Positions 7,946-14,933 of a DNA stretch of 15,387 nt are shown piece after piece. Both the position numbers and the translations under genes were made by a program. Within the stretch, counting starts at the first letter, position 1, and each line of letters begins with the position of its first letter. The DNA is from JBJFGR01 sp051892875 (GTDB taxonomy: Bacteria > Pseudomonadota > Gammaproteobacteria > Enterobacterales > Succinivibrionaceae). Below the pieces are notes generated by a model, which worked only from the letters and a program-made list of their open reading frames with translations, was not told where the DNA came from and ran no database searches. The stretch is taken from the NCBI GenBank assembly GCA_051892875.1, contig JBJFGR010000052.1:1-15387 (forward strand), written 5' to 3'.

Positions 7946-8302
7946 ATGAATAAGTATATTCTAACTTTTGGGGGTATGACAGTTGCTTTTATACTTTCAG
8001 CTTGTGGAAAAAATACTATAGATTGTAGTAGTGAAGTTGCTTTTGATAAATCTAAGGATATTGTATTAGGTGAGTTAAAAGAAATAAATTATCCAAAATT
8101 CATGATAGCAAATGTTAAACTTGCTTTAGAAAATCCTACAAATAAAGATTTTGATAATAAAATTTGTGGAATGGATGCATCAACTCTTGGTTCATATTAT
8201 TCAAATCCCATAAAAAATAAAATAAATGAAGTAACTAAGCAATTAGGTGATGCTTATGAACAAGAAGCTGAAAAGTTAAATAAGATATTTGATGATAAGT
8301 AG
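7946..8302 (+). CDS. Small predicted lipoprotein, family unknown
   Basis: The 118-residue protein starts with a short lipoprotein signal peptide and a lipobox LSAC (17-20), so Cys20 would be the lipidated residue. Asn or Lys follows, not Asp at +2, which would favour outer-membrane sorting if Lol rules apply. The mature part is about 98 residues, Lys/Asn/Asp-rich, with two further cysteines (Cys27 and Cys73) that could form a periplasmic disulfide, and a helical C-terminal part (about 90-118). An SD (GGTGAGG, 7928-7934) precedes the ATG. It lies 45 nt after ycjF with no terminator between, so it is probably the last gene of that operon. I do not recognise a family and no function is implied beyond an envelope location. 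Confidence 0.85.
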   Translation: MNKYILTFGGMTVAFILSACGKNTIDCSSEVAFDKSKDIVLGELKEINYPKFMIANVKLALENPTNKDFDNKICGMDASTLGSYYSNPIKNKINEVTKQLGDAYEQEAEKLNKIFDDK

Positions 8303-8319
8303 TATAAAGCTTTAAACGA

Positions 8320-8361
8320 CGTGTTATATATCACTGTTCTTATATGCTATGCGTGTTATAT
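8320..8361 (+). repeat. Two direct repeats upstream of the fliE promoter (candidate activator sites)
   Basis: CGTGTTATAT occurs at 8320-8329 and again at 8352-8361. Start-to-start distance is 32 bp, close to three helical turns, so both would face the same side of the DNA. The first copy sits in an imperfect palindrome GTGTTATATATCAC (8321-8334, 12 of 14 symmetric). Centred near -84 and -52 relative to the predicted start site, they suit binding of a sigma-54 activator of the FlrC/FleR type. Confidence 0.45.
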
Positions 8362-8382
8362 TATTGCTACTTTATCAGTATT

Positions 8383-8398
8383 TGGCATTTAAATTGCT
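8383..8398 (+). promoter_or_regulatory. Sigma-54 (RpoN) promoter of fliEFGHIJ
   Basis: TGGCA at 8383-8387 and TTGCT at 8394-8398 match the -24/-12 elements of the consensus TGGCACG-N4-TTGCW. The invariant GG (8384-8385) and GC (8396-8397) are exactly ten bases apart; only the two bases after TGGCA deviate (TT for CG). The predicted start is near 8409, leaving about 50 nt of leader to fliE. RpoN control of this operon is usual in polar-flagellated gammaproteobacteria. Confidence 0.82.
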
Positions 8399-8458
8399 CT
8401 AGTATTTACAGAAATAAAAAAAATAATATTTCAGTGTCAAAAAAATAACGGAGTAATT

Positions 8459-8815
8459 ATGAGTACCATTTTAGATGTTGATATGAACAATATGCTTGCA
8501 GAATTTAATTCAATGAGAATGCAAGCAGGTGGGGTGCATAAGGCACATACTCCTGAAAGCATGATCTCAAATGAAATTGATAATACCAAAGGGGCAGATT
8601 TTGCCGTGATATTGAAGAATGCTTTGAATGGCGTAAATGAAATGCAAGTAACTGCGAATGACCTTAAGACAAATTTCGATTTAGGTGATAGAAGTATGTC
8701 TTTAGCAGAAGTGATGATTGCAGGTCAGAAAGCAGGTATTGCTTTAGAAGCAACAATTCAAGTAAGAAATAAAATGGTTGAAGCTTATAAAACAATTATG
8801 CAAATGCAAATTTAA
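8459..8815 (+). CDS. fliE: Flagellar hook-basal body protein FliE
   Basis: FliE joins the MS ring to the proximal rod and is an early export substrate. The 118-residue protein is somewhat longer than E. coli FliE (104), the extra length lying in the variable N-terminus. The conserved C-terminal helices are clear: SLAEVMIAGQKAGIALEA (81-98) and QVRNKMVEAYKTIMQMQI (101-118), ending at the last residue as is typical. There is no signal peptide, as expected for a type III export substrate. GGAG at 8450-8453 lies 5 nt before the ATG. It is the first gene after the sigma-54 promoter, with fliF starting 30 nt after its stop. Confidence 0.95.
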   Translation: MSTILDVDMNNMLAEFNSMRMQAGGVHKAHTPESMISNEIDNTKGADFAVILKNALNGVNEMQVTANDLKTNFDLGDRSMSLAEVMIAGQKAGIALEATIQVRNKMVEAYKTIMQMQI

Positions 8816-8845
8816 TTATATGAGTTTTTTTATACAGGTTTTATT

Positions 8846-10585
8846 ATGGCTCAGAATGAATTAACAGTAACAGAAGATAGTGGAACAGGAGATGGTAGCA
8901 TTACTGTCACAAAATCGTCACCAATGTCTTTTTTACATAACAACGATTTAATGCGTTCTGTTATTATTATTTTAATTCTTGCAATTTTTTTATTTGTAGG
9001 TATTGCTGTTGTTTATTGGGGGAAGTCTCCTAATATGCGTCCTCTTGGTTCTTATAATGATAGCACTGAATTAAATGCAGTAATATCGTATTTAAAACAA
9101 CATCAATATCAGTATCAATTCTATGAAATAAAAGATGGAAAATCTAATGTTGTTACCGTTACAACTGATGATTATGATAAAGTTGTAGAAGCTTTAACTG
9201 TTGGAGGTATAGTTAATACAAATCCTAAAGATGGTTCTGAAATTTTATTAGGGGATTCTAGCTTTGGTGTAAGTGCTCGAAAAGAAGAAGAGCGTTTGAA
9301 GTACGCTAGAGAACAGCAAATTGCTAATATGTTAAAAAATAATCGTAAGATTGTGGATGCAAAGGTTTTATTGGCAATTCCTAAAAGAAATGTTTTTGCA
9401 AGAGATATTCAAAAGCCAAGTGCATCGGTAACTTTAAAAATAGCAGGATCTGGAGTTTTATCAACATCCGAAGTAGATGCTATTGTTGATAGTGTAGCAT
9501 CATCTGTTCAAGGTTTGGAAACATCTAGAGTTACGGTAATAGATCAAAATGGGCGTTTATTGAATTCAGGTTCTATGGATGAAAGTGCTCAACAGATGAA
9601 AAGAGTAACAGAACTTCAGAATCAAAAAGAAGCGGATTATAAGAGAAAAATAGAGGAAATTTTAAATCCTATATTAGGTTATGGTAATTATACTCCTCTT
9701 GTAGCAGTTGCTTTAGATCCGATAAGTGAAGAAACAACCTCAAAAACTTATAGTGATAATCCTTTAATTAGAAGTGAAAATGTAAGTGAGGAATATTCTA
9801 ATAGCAAATTTCAAGGTGGTGTACCTGGTTCTGTAACCAATCAGCCACCAGCAAACTCGCAGATTCCTGAAAATATTCAGAACAATATGGCGTCAGGAAG
9901 TTTAAGTGGAAGTAATGTTAATGGTAATGAAAGGCGTAGTGCTTTACGTAATTACGAACTCGATACCAAAGTTAGTCATTCCTCAAAAAAGAGTGGTAAT
10001 CTAGAAAGATTAAGTGTATCTGTTGCAATAAATTATAAAGATTCAGTTGATGCTGATGGAAAAACAACACAGATCCCTAGAACACAAGAAGAATTAGATG
10101 TTATTAAAGAGTTATTGAGTAAAGGTTTAGGAATTGATGAAGCAAGAGGTGATACAATTGCTGTTCACACGGTAAAATTTTATCAAGAAGAGTTTCCTGA
10201 AATTGAACCCGAACCATTTTATAAGCAAGATTATTTTGAAAAGATATTACGAATAAGTGTAAGTGCTATAATTATCATTACAATTGTAATATTCATAGTA
10301 AAACCAATGATTATGAATTTAATAAATCGCAAACCTGATGAAGGTGTGGCGCTTGAAGATGTTGATGGAGAAGTTGCTCTTGATGGTGATGATGATTTGA
10401 ATCTATTGGTTAAAAACAGAGGTGAACAATCTCCATTGTTTGATATATCCAATGGGCATATAACAGTACCACAACTTCATAAAGACGAAGATTTATTAAT
10501 GGTTGTTCGAACATTAGTGCGTGAAGAACCGGATTTATCAGCTCAGGTAATTAAATCTTGGTTAGAAAAAGAAGGTGTAAAATAA
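8846..10585 (+). CDS. fliF: Flagellar MS-ring protein FliF
   Basis: FliF forms the inner-membrane MS ring on which rotor and export gate assemble. It has 579 residues (Salmonella 560). TM1 is at about 37-57, followed by PLGSYNDSTELNAVISYLKQ and the YscJ/FliF ring-building motifs (about 64-235, including EEERLKYAREQQIANML at 147-163). A Ser/Asn/Gln-rich variable loop follows (about 295-365), then TM2 at about 469-490. The cytoplasmic tail contains an acidic stretch (498-520) and ends in the FliG-binding helix region LMVVRTLVREEPDLSAQVIKSWL (551-573). AGG at 8836-8838, 7 nt before the ATG, is the ribosome site. The stop codon shares its last A with the fliG ATG (TAATG). Confidence 0.97.
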   Translation: MAQNELTVTEDSGTGDGSITVTKSSPMSFLHNNDLMRSVIIILILAIFLFVGIAVVYWGKSPNMRPLGSYNDSTELNAVISYLKQHQYQYQFYEIKDGKSNVVTVTTDDYDKVVEALTVGGIVNTNPKDGSEILLGDSSFGVSARKEEERLKYAREQQIANMLKNNRKIVDAKVLLAIPKRNVFARDIQKPSASVTLKIAGSGVLSTSEVDAIVDSVASSVQGLETSRVTVIDQNGRLLNSGSMDESAQQMKRVTELQNQKEADYKRKIEEILNPILGYGNYTPLVAVALDPISEETTSKTYSDNPLIRSENVSEEYSNSKFQGGVPGSVTNQPPANSQIPENIQNNMASGSLSGSNVNGNERRSALRNYELDTKVSHSSKKSGNLERLSVSVAINYKDSVDADGKTTQIPRTQEELDVIKELLSKGLGIDEARGDTIAVHTVKFYQEEFPEIEPEPFYKQDYFEKILRISVSAIIIITIVIFIVKPMIMNLINRKPDEGVALEDVDGEVALDGDDDLNLLVKNRGEQSPLFDISNGHITVPQLHKDEDLLMVVRTLVREEPDLSAQVIKSWLEKEGVK

Positions 10586-11655
10586 TGACAGATAAACCAG
10601 ATAAAATTGAAAAACTTGATAAAACCGAGATTTCACAAGAACAACGTAATGTCTTAAAAGATATGACGGGAATGGAGAAAGCGACATTACTGATGCTAAG
10701 TCTTGAGGCTGAATCAGCTGCTAACATATTTAAACATCTTGAACCTAAACAGATTCAGCGTTTAGGTATGAGTATGGCATCGATGAATGATTTTAGTAAT
10801 GATAAAGTAACTGCTGTTCAACGTTTATTTATAGAAGATATTCAAAAGTTTTCTAATATCGGGGTTGATTCTGAACAATTAGTTCGCGAAGCTTTGAAGA
10901 ATGCTTTGGGTGAAGATAAAGCAGGAAATCTTATTGAACAGATCATTATGGGGTCTGGAGCTAAAGGTTTAGATTCATTAAAATGGATGGATGCACGTCA
11001 AGTTGCTAGCATTATTCAAAATGAACATCCTCAAATTCAAACAATTGTTTTATCTTACTTAGATCCAGAACAGAGTGCTGAAATCTTAAGTCAATTTCCA
11101 GAACCTGTTCGTTTAGACTTAATTATGCGTATCGCAAATTTAGAAGAAGTACAACCAGCAGCTCTACAAGAATTGAACGATATCATGGAACGTCAGTTTA
11201 CAGGTTCTGCTAGTGCTCAAGCTGCAAAGATGGGTGGGGAAAAGGCTGCAGCTTCCATTATGAACTTCTTAGATACTAATATAGAAAGTCAATTAATGGC
11301 TGCAATTCGAGATGTTGACGAAGAAATGAGTCAGAAGATTCAAGATTTAATGTTTGTATTTGAAAATCTTATTGATGTGGATGACAGAGCTATTCAGACA
11401 ATTATTAGAAATATTCCTGATGAAACTCAATTGTTAATGGCAATGAAGGGGGCAGATGATGCTCTTAAAGATAAGATTTTTAAGAACATGCCAAAGAAAA
11501 AGGCAGAAGCTTTGCGTAATGATTTATCAATTATGCCACCAACACGTTTAAGTGATGTTGAGGCTGCTCAAAAAGAAATTTTGGCAGTAGCTCGTAAGTT
11601 AGCTGATACTGGTGAAATTGTATTAGGTTTAGGTGGTGGTGATAATTTAGTGTAG
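10585..11655 (+). CDS. fliG: Flagellar motor switch protein FliG
   Basis: FliG couples stator force to rotor turning on the cytoplasmic face of the MS ring. The ATG at 10585 overlaps the fliF stop by one base and has AAGG at 10572-10575; a TTG at 10558 inside fliF is less likely. The product is 356 residues (E. coli 331), the extra length being a Lys/Asp-rich N-terminal extension of about 20 residues. The N-terminal FliF-binding domain (about 28-115) is followed by the middle domain with EHPQ (147-150), the MFVF hinge (256-259), and a C-terminal charged torque helix region (about 285-325, MKGADDALKDKIFKNM then RNDL). The end ETGEIVLG-like block (DTGEIVLGLG, 341-350) is also conserved. fliH follows after 17 nt. 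Confidence 0.97.
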   Translation: MTDKPDKIEKLDKTEISQEQRNVLKDMTGMEKATLLMLSLEAESAANIFKHLEPKQIQRLGMSMASMNDFSNDKVTAVQRLFIEDIQKFSNIGVDSEQLVREALKNALGEDKAGNLIEQIIMGSGAKGLDSLKWMDARQVASIIQNEHPQIQTIVLSYLDPEQSAEILSQFPEPVRLDLIMRIANLEEVQPAALQELNDIMERQFTGSASAQAAKMGGEKAAASIMNFLDTNIESQLMAAIRDVDEEMSQKIQDLMFVFENLIDVDDRAIQTIIRNIPDETQLLMAMKGADDALKDKIFKNMPKKKAEALRNDLSIMPPTRLSDVEAAQKEILAVARKLADTGEIVLGLGGGDNLV

Positions 11656-11672
11656 TCTAGAAGATTATTATT

Positions 11673-12605
11673 ATGACAGATAATGATGTAATAAAATATG
11701 ATTTTGAATATATTCAAGATCCTGATACACAAAAAGATGATTCTGATATTACTAATGCTTTGGGATATCCCAAGGATTGGTATAAAATACCTAAGCAGGA
11801 ACAACAGGAAACAGAACCAGAAAACTATCAAATAACCCTAGAAGAATTAGAAAAAATTAGAAAAGAAGCTTATGATGATGGTTTTTTAGAAGGTAAGAAT
11901 GACGGATTTAATACTGGCCATGATGAGGGATATAAAGAAGGATTTACCAAAGGAGAAACAGAAGGATTTGCTAAAGGGCAAGCGGAAGGTTTAAAGAATG
12001 GTACAGAAATAGTATCAGAGCAAGCAGCAAGATTTTGTAAATACGCTAATCATCTAGTAAATCCTATAGGGGAATTAGATGAAGAACTTTCTTCGGAATT
12101 AGTGTATTTAGCAAGCAGATTAGCTAGAGCTTTTATAAAAGAAGAACTTCATTATTCCACTAATTATCTTGAAAAATCGATAGCAGAAGCTTTTAAGTTA
12201 CTTCCTGCGATAAGTCCAGATATCTCTATACAGTTAAATCCTAGTGAAGTAGACTTAGTAAAAAATTCACTAATGTTGAAGGATGTTACTATTCAACCAA
12301 ATCCTGAATTAAAAAATGGAGATTTAGTTGTTAGCTCAGGTATGAGTAGTATTGATATTCGTTTAGAGGATAGAATTGATAGCTTTTTAAAAGAGTTTCT
12401 TGCGATAAATAGTGATAAAAATAAGCTTGCTTCTCATAATAATGGCTATGAAGAGGAACATTCTTTTGATAATATTAAACCTCAAAATTCTGAAATTAAA
12501 AATATAGAAGAAGTTCAACCAACAACTCCTAATGATGAAGATCTTGAGCAACAAGAAATAAAACCAAAGCCTCTTAAAGAAGGCGGTATAAGTCGCGCTC
12601 GTTAA
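11673..12605 (+). CDS. fliH: Flagellar export ATPase regulator FliH
   Basis: FliH binds FliI and FliJ and tethers the ATPase complex to the C-ring. At 310 residues it is longer than the Salmonella protein (235). A polar N-terminus with Trp36 precedes the hallmark FliH glycine repeat: eleven glycines at exactly every fourth residue (70, 74, 78 and so on to 110), an unbroken GxxxG helix. The C-terminal FliI-binding domain spans about 125-245 and contains LNPSEVDLVKNSL (188-200) and SSIDIRLEDRIDSFL (225-239). A hydrophilic tail of about 60 residues (250-310), rich in Asn, Glu, Gln and Pro, extends past the family core and accounts for most of the extra length. The SD is weak (AGAAG, 11659-11663). 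fliI follows after 12 nt. Confidence 0.94.
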   Translation: MTDNDVIKYDFEYIQDPDTQKDDSDITNALGYPKDWYKIPKQEQQETEPENYQITLEELEKIRKEAYDDGFLEGKNDGFNTGHDEGYKEGFTKGETEGFAKGQAEGLKNGTEIVSEQAARFCKYANHLVNPIGELDEELSSELVYLASRLARAFIKEELHYSTNYLEKSIAEAFKLLPAISPDISIQLNPSEVDLVKNSLMLKDVTIQPNPELKNGDLVVSSGMSSIDIRLEDRIDSFLKEFLAINSDKNKLASHNNGYEEEHSFDNIKPQNSEIKNIEEVQPTTPNDEDLEQQEIKPKPLKEGGISRAR

Positions 12606-12617
12606 TAGGATTATTTT

Positions 12618-13955
12618 ATGAGCATATTAGATACTTTGCAAAATTGTCAAATTCCAGAAGCACCAAAAAAACCAAGTGTTTCAGGAAGGCTTGTACGTGT
12701 AGTAGGTTTAACTTTGGAGGCTGTTGGTTGTAAAGCTGCTGTAGGTTCAATTTGTAGAATTGAAACAATGGACGGATATTTAGAAGCAGAAGTAGTCGGT
12801 TTTTCTGGTGATAAATTATATTTAATGCCTTCAGAAGAATTAAAAGGAGTAGTACCTGGCGCAATAGTTACTCCTTCAAGTGGGCAAAGTGATTTTCCGT
12901 ATGGTTCCCATTTGCTTGGTCGGGTAATAGATGGTATTGGACAACCCATAGATGGTTTAGGGCCTCTTATAAAAGATCGTTCTACTAATTTTATACCTAA
13001 AAGAATGAATCCTTTAGCTCGTAAGCCAATTTCAGAACCGATGGATGTAGGTGTAAGAGCAATCAACTCCATTATAACAGTAGGCAAAGGTCAGAGAATG
13101 GGGTTGTTCGCAGGTTCAGGTGTTGGTAAATCCGTATTACTAGGAATGATGACGAGAGGTTCATCAGCAGATGTTACAGTAGTTGGATTAATAGGTGAAC
13201 GTGGTAGAGAAGTTAAAGAATTCATTGAGGATATATTAGGTCCTGAAGGCAGAGCTCGTTCTGTTGTGGTTGCTGCACCAGCCGATGCTTCGCCATTAAT
13301 GCGTTTAAAAGGATGTGAAACATCTTTAGCTATAGCTGAGTACTTTAGGGATCAGGGAAAAAACGTATTATTGTTAATGGATTCATTAACACGTTATGCT
13401 CAGGCACAAAGGGAAATAGCATTAGCAATAGGTGAACCTCCAGCAACTAAAGGTTATCCACCTTCTGTTTTTGCTAGATTACCTGCACTAGTTGAAAGAG
13501 CGGGAAATGGCTCAGAAAAACAAGGTTCTATAACAGCATTTTTTACAGTATTGACAGAAGGTGATGACTTACAAGATCCTATAGCAGATTCCGCTCGAGC
13601 TATATTGGATGGTCATATTGTTTTAAGCAGAGCTTTAGCAGATAGTGGTCATTATCCAGCAATAGATATAGAAAAGTCTATTTCCCGTGTAATGCCTATG
13701 GTAACCACTGAAGAACATATGGCAATGGCTAGAACAATAAAGCAATATTATTCATTATATGAACAAAATAGAGATTTAATAGCAATCGGTGCTTATCAGA
13801 GTGGAGCTGATGCAAGAATAGATCAATCTATAAAAGTTAAGCCTTTTATCGACAAATTCTTACAACAACGAATGAAAGAATCAATACCATATAATCGCTG
13901 TCTAGATGAACTTAAACAACTAGCAACAGCTATTTTACAAAGTGTTCCTAGGTAA
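12618..13955 (+). CDS. fliI: Flagellum-specific ATPase FliI
   Basis: FliI is the hexameric ATPase of flagellar type III export, related to F1-ATPase beta. It has 445 residues (E. coli 457). A beta-barrel N-terminal domain (about 20-95) precedes the catalytic core: Walker A AGSGVGKS (165-172, Lys171), the GERGREV motif with catalytic Glu (193-199), Walker B NVLLLMDSLTRYAQAQREI (249-267, Asp255), and the export-type ATPase block GEPPATKGYPPSVFARLPALVERAG (272-296). The C-terminal helical domain ends in ATAILQSVPR. TAGGA at 12606-12610 lies 7 nt before the ATG. All catalytic residues are present. Confidence 0.98.
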   Translation: MSILDTLQNCQIPEAPKKPSVSGRLVRVVGLTLEAVGCKAAVGSICRIETMDGYLEAEVVGFSGDKLYLMPSEELKGVVPGAIVTPSSGQSDFPYGSHLLGRVIDGIGQPIDGLGPLIKDRSTNFIPKRMNPLARKPISEPMDVGVRAINSIITVGKGQRMGLFAGSGVGKSVLLGMMTRGSSADVTVVGLIGERGREVKEFIEDILGPEGRARSVVVAAPADASPLMRLKGCETSLAIAEYFRDQGKNVLLLMDSLTRYAQAQREIALAIGEPPATKGYPPSVFARLPALVERAGNGSEKQGSITAFFTVLTEGDDLQDPIADSARAILDGHIVLSRALADSGHYPAIDIEKSISRVMPMVTTEEHMAMARTIKQYYSLYEQNRDLIAIGAYQSGADARIDQSIKVKPFIDKFLQQRMKESIPYNRCLDELKQLATAILQSVPR

Positions 13956-13974
13956 TATTTTAGAGGAATAAAAA

Positions 13975-14421
13975 ATGAGGGATGCTTTATCTTTATTATA
14001 TGAGCAATTACTTAAAAAAGAAGAAACTGCTCGTAATATATATTTAGCTGCAAAACAAACACAATTAAATTTTGAAAAGCAATTAGATGCCCTTAATCAG
14101 TATCGTTCTATATATTCATCTGAGTTATCTCAAAAGGGTATGAATTCCACAATATCTAATTCTACTTATGCTCATTATACAGCTTTTATTGGCAGACTAG
14201 ATACTATCAGCAAAGAGCAAATAATTGGTCTACAAAAAATAAAGGAAGAGGTAAATAGTAAATACAATGATTATAAAGCTATAGAGGCAAAACGAAAAGG
14301 TCTTGAATCTTTGATAGAAAAAAGATCTAAACAAAAAGAAGCTTTTTTAAATAAACAGGAACAAAAAATGAGTGATGAGTTTGCTACTAATAGATTTTTT
14401 GCAAAAAAAATAGATGAGTAA
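13975..14421 (+). CDS. fliJ: Flagellar export chaperone/stalk protein FliJ
   Basis: The 148-residue product is of typical FliJ length (147) and almost wholly helical coiled coil. FliJ acts as the gamma-subunit-like stalk in the FliI ring and helps couple the proton motive force to export. The C-terminal family block KAIEAKRKGLESLIEKR (101-117) and EQKMSDEFA (129-137) is recognisable; the N-terminal half is variable. A good SD (AGAGGA, 13962-13967) lies 7 nt before the ATG, and fliI ends 19 nt upstream. fliK does not follow; this is the last flagellar gene here, and no convincing terminator hairpin is seen right after it. Confidence 0.92.
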   Translation: MRDALSLLYEQLLKKEETARNIYLAAKQTQLNFEKQLDALNQYRSIYSSELSQKGMNSTISNSTYAHYTAFIGRLDTISKEQIIGLQKIKEEVNSKYNDYKAIEAKRKGLESLIEKRSKQKEAFLNKQEQKMSDEFATNRFFAKKIDE

Positions 14422-14434
14422 CTTTAAGGCTATC

Positions 14435-14462
14435 TTGACGAATTAGGTTAAAAGATTATAAT
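14435..14462 (+). promoter_or_regulatory. Sigma-70 promoter just after fliJ
   Basis: TTGACG at 14435-14440 and a perfect TATAAT at 14457-14462, 16 bp apart, form the best sigma-70 promoter in the window (11 of 12 bases). The start would be near 14469. No + strand gene follows; transcription would run antisense to the transposase-like frame at 14506-14688. Confidence 0.55.
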
Positions 14463-14505
14463 TATTAACAATTTGTATAATTTTATAGTTTTTTATAGAT
14501 CCTAA

Positions 14506-14688
14506 TTAGCGGACAAAAAACCTTGCTTCAACATCAATATGACCAATCACTTGCCCATTTTTAGGTAATCTTCTGCCATGGTCGTAAGTACATCCTAATC
14601 TAGATTTTACAGCATATCGAGCAGGTTCCTTTGTATTTGTACGAATAACAAAAGTATTTTTAGGTCTTTCTATAGCAAAAATAGTCAT
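14506..14688 (-). pseudogene. Truncated N-terminal fragment of a probable transposase
   Basis: The minus-strand frame can start at 14688 (MTIFAIERPKNT) or at 14697 (MIFMTIF); the first is more natural. It runs about 60 residues to TAA at 14506-14508. The pattern RPKNTFVIRT, then RYAVKSRLGCTYDHGRRLPKNG and IGHID resembles, from memory, the N-terminal region of IS1634/IS4-type DDE transposases of gut bacteria. That assignment is inference and could be wrong. No catalytic Asp/Glu domain follows in any frame before fliJ, so the gene is cut off after the N-terminal block; the last residues (EARFFVR) may already be out of register. No flanking terminal inverted repeats were found by eye. Confidence 0.5.
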
Positions 14689-14739
14689 AAAAATCATCTT
14701 TAAAAATATATAGTTCTTTATATCATAACGAGGTTATTG

Positions 14740-14748
14740 TGCTATACT
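14740..14748 (+). promoter_or_regulatory. Candidate extended -10 promoter
   Basis: TG at 14740-14741, one base, then TATACT at 14743-14748 (five of six to TATAAT). No -35 consensus is seen. Downstream there is no credible coding frame before the hairpin at 14881-14911, so it is either a short RNA promoter or a chance match in AT-rich DNA. Confidence 0.3.
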
Positions 14749-14832
14749 TTTATACAAAAAAATGAAATTTTTGATAAAAAATTGGACATATAATCATAAT
14801 TACTTCAGTAAAAAGTTTAAGATTTAATAAAA

Positions 14833-14856
14833 ATTTTTTTTATATTTAAAAAAAAT
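14833..14856. repeat. Pure A/T inverted repeat
   Basis: Ten bases at 14833-14842 (A, eight T, A) pair perfectly with 14847-14856 (T, eight A, T) around a TATT loop. It lies within a long A/T tract. It may form a weak hairpin or bend DNA, but could be chance in such composition. Confidence 0.35.
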
Positions 14857-14880
14857 AAAACAAAATTATTTGATATAATG

Positions 14881-14911
14881 ATAAAAAGCCTTGCAATACA
14901 AGACTTTTTAT
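14881..14911. terminator. Hairpin, probable bidirectional terminator
   Basis: Thirteen positions on each side (14881-14893 with 14899-14911; outer arm ATAAAAAG, inner CTTG) pair with a single C-A mismatch around a CAATA loop. The arms end in A5/T5, giving a U-tract on either strand. It lies 22 nt past the stop of the minus-strand remnant at 14934, so it may be that gene's old terminator. Confidence 0.55.
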
Positions 14912-14933
14912 TTGGTTTTATGTATAGATCAGA

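Noticed and set aside
8306..8316. AAAGCTTT palindrome after the lipoprotein gene as a terminator
   Set aside because: Eight bases with no loop and no T-run; it cannot act as an intrinsic terminator.
11568..11831. 87-codon minus-strand frame across the fliG-fliH junction
   Set aside because: Hydrophobic low-complexity product (Ile/Phe/Leu-rich) antisense to two well-supported genes; an artefact of AT-rich codons.
12647..13087. 146-codon minus-strand open frame inside fliI
   Set aside because: It lies wholly within an unmistakable fliI coding region, has no SD and encodes a Ser/Pro/Thr-rich shadow of the conserved + strand protein.
14441..14507. Seven-base inverted repeat AATTAGG/CCTAATT
   Set aside because: Arms are short and 53 nt apart in AT-rich DNA; likely chance, and not a terminator for fliJ.
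14762..14827. 21-codon + strand frame starting MKFLIKNW
   Set aside because: No SD, very AT-rich, too short, and no recognisable pattern.
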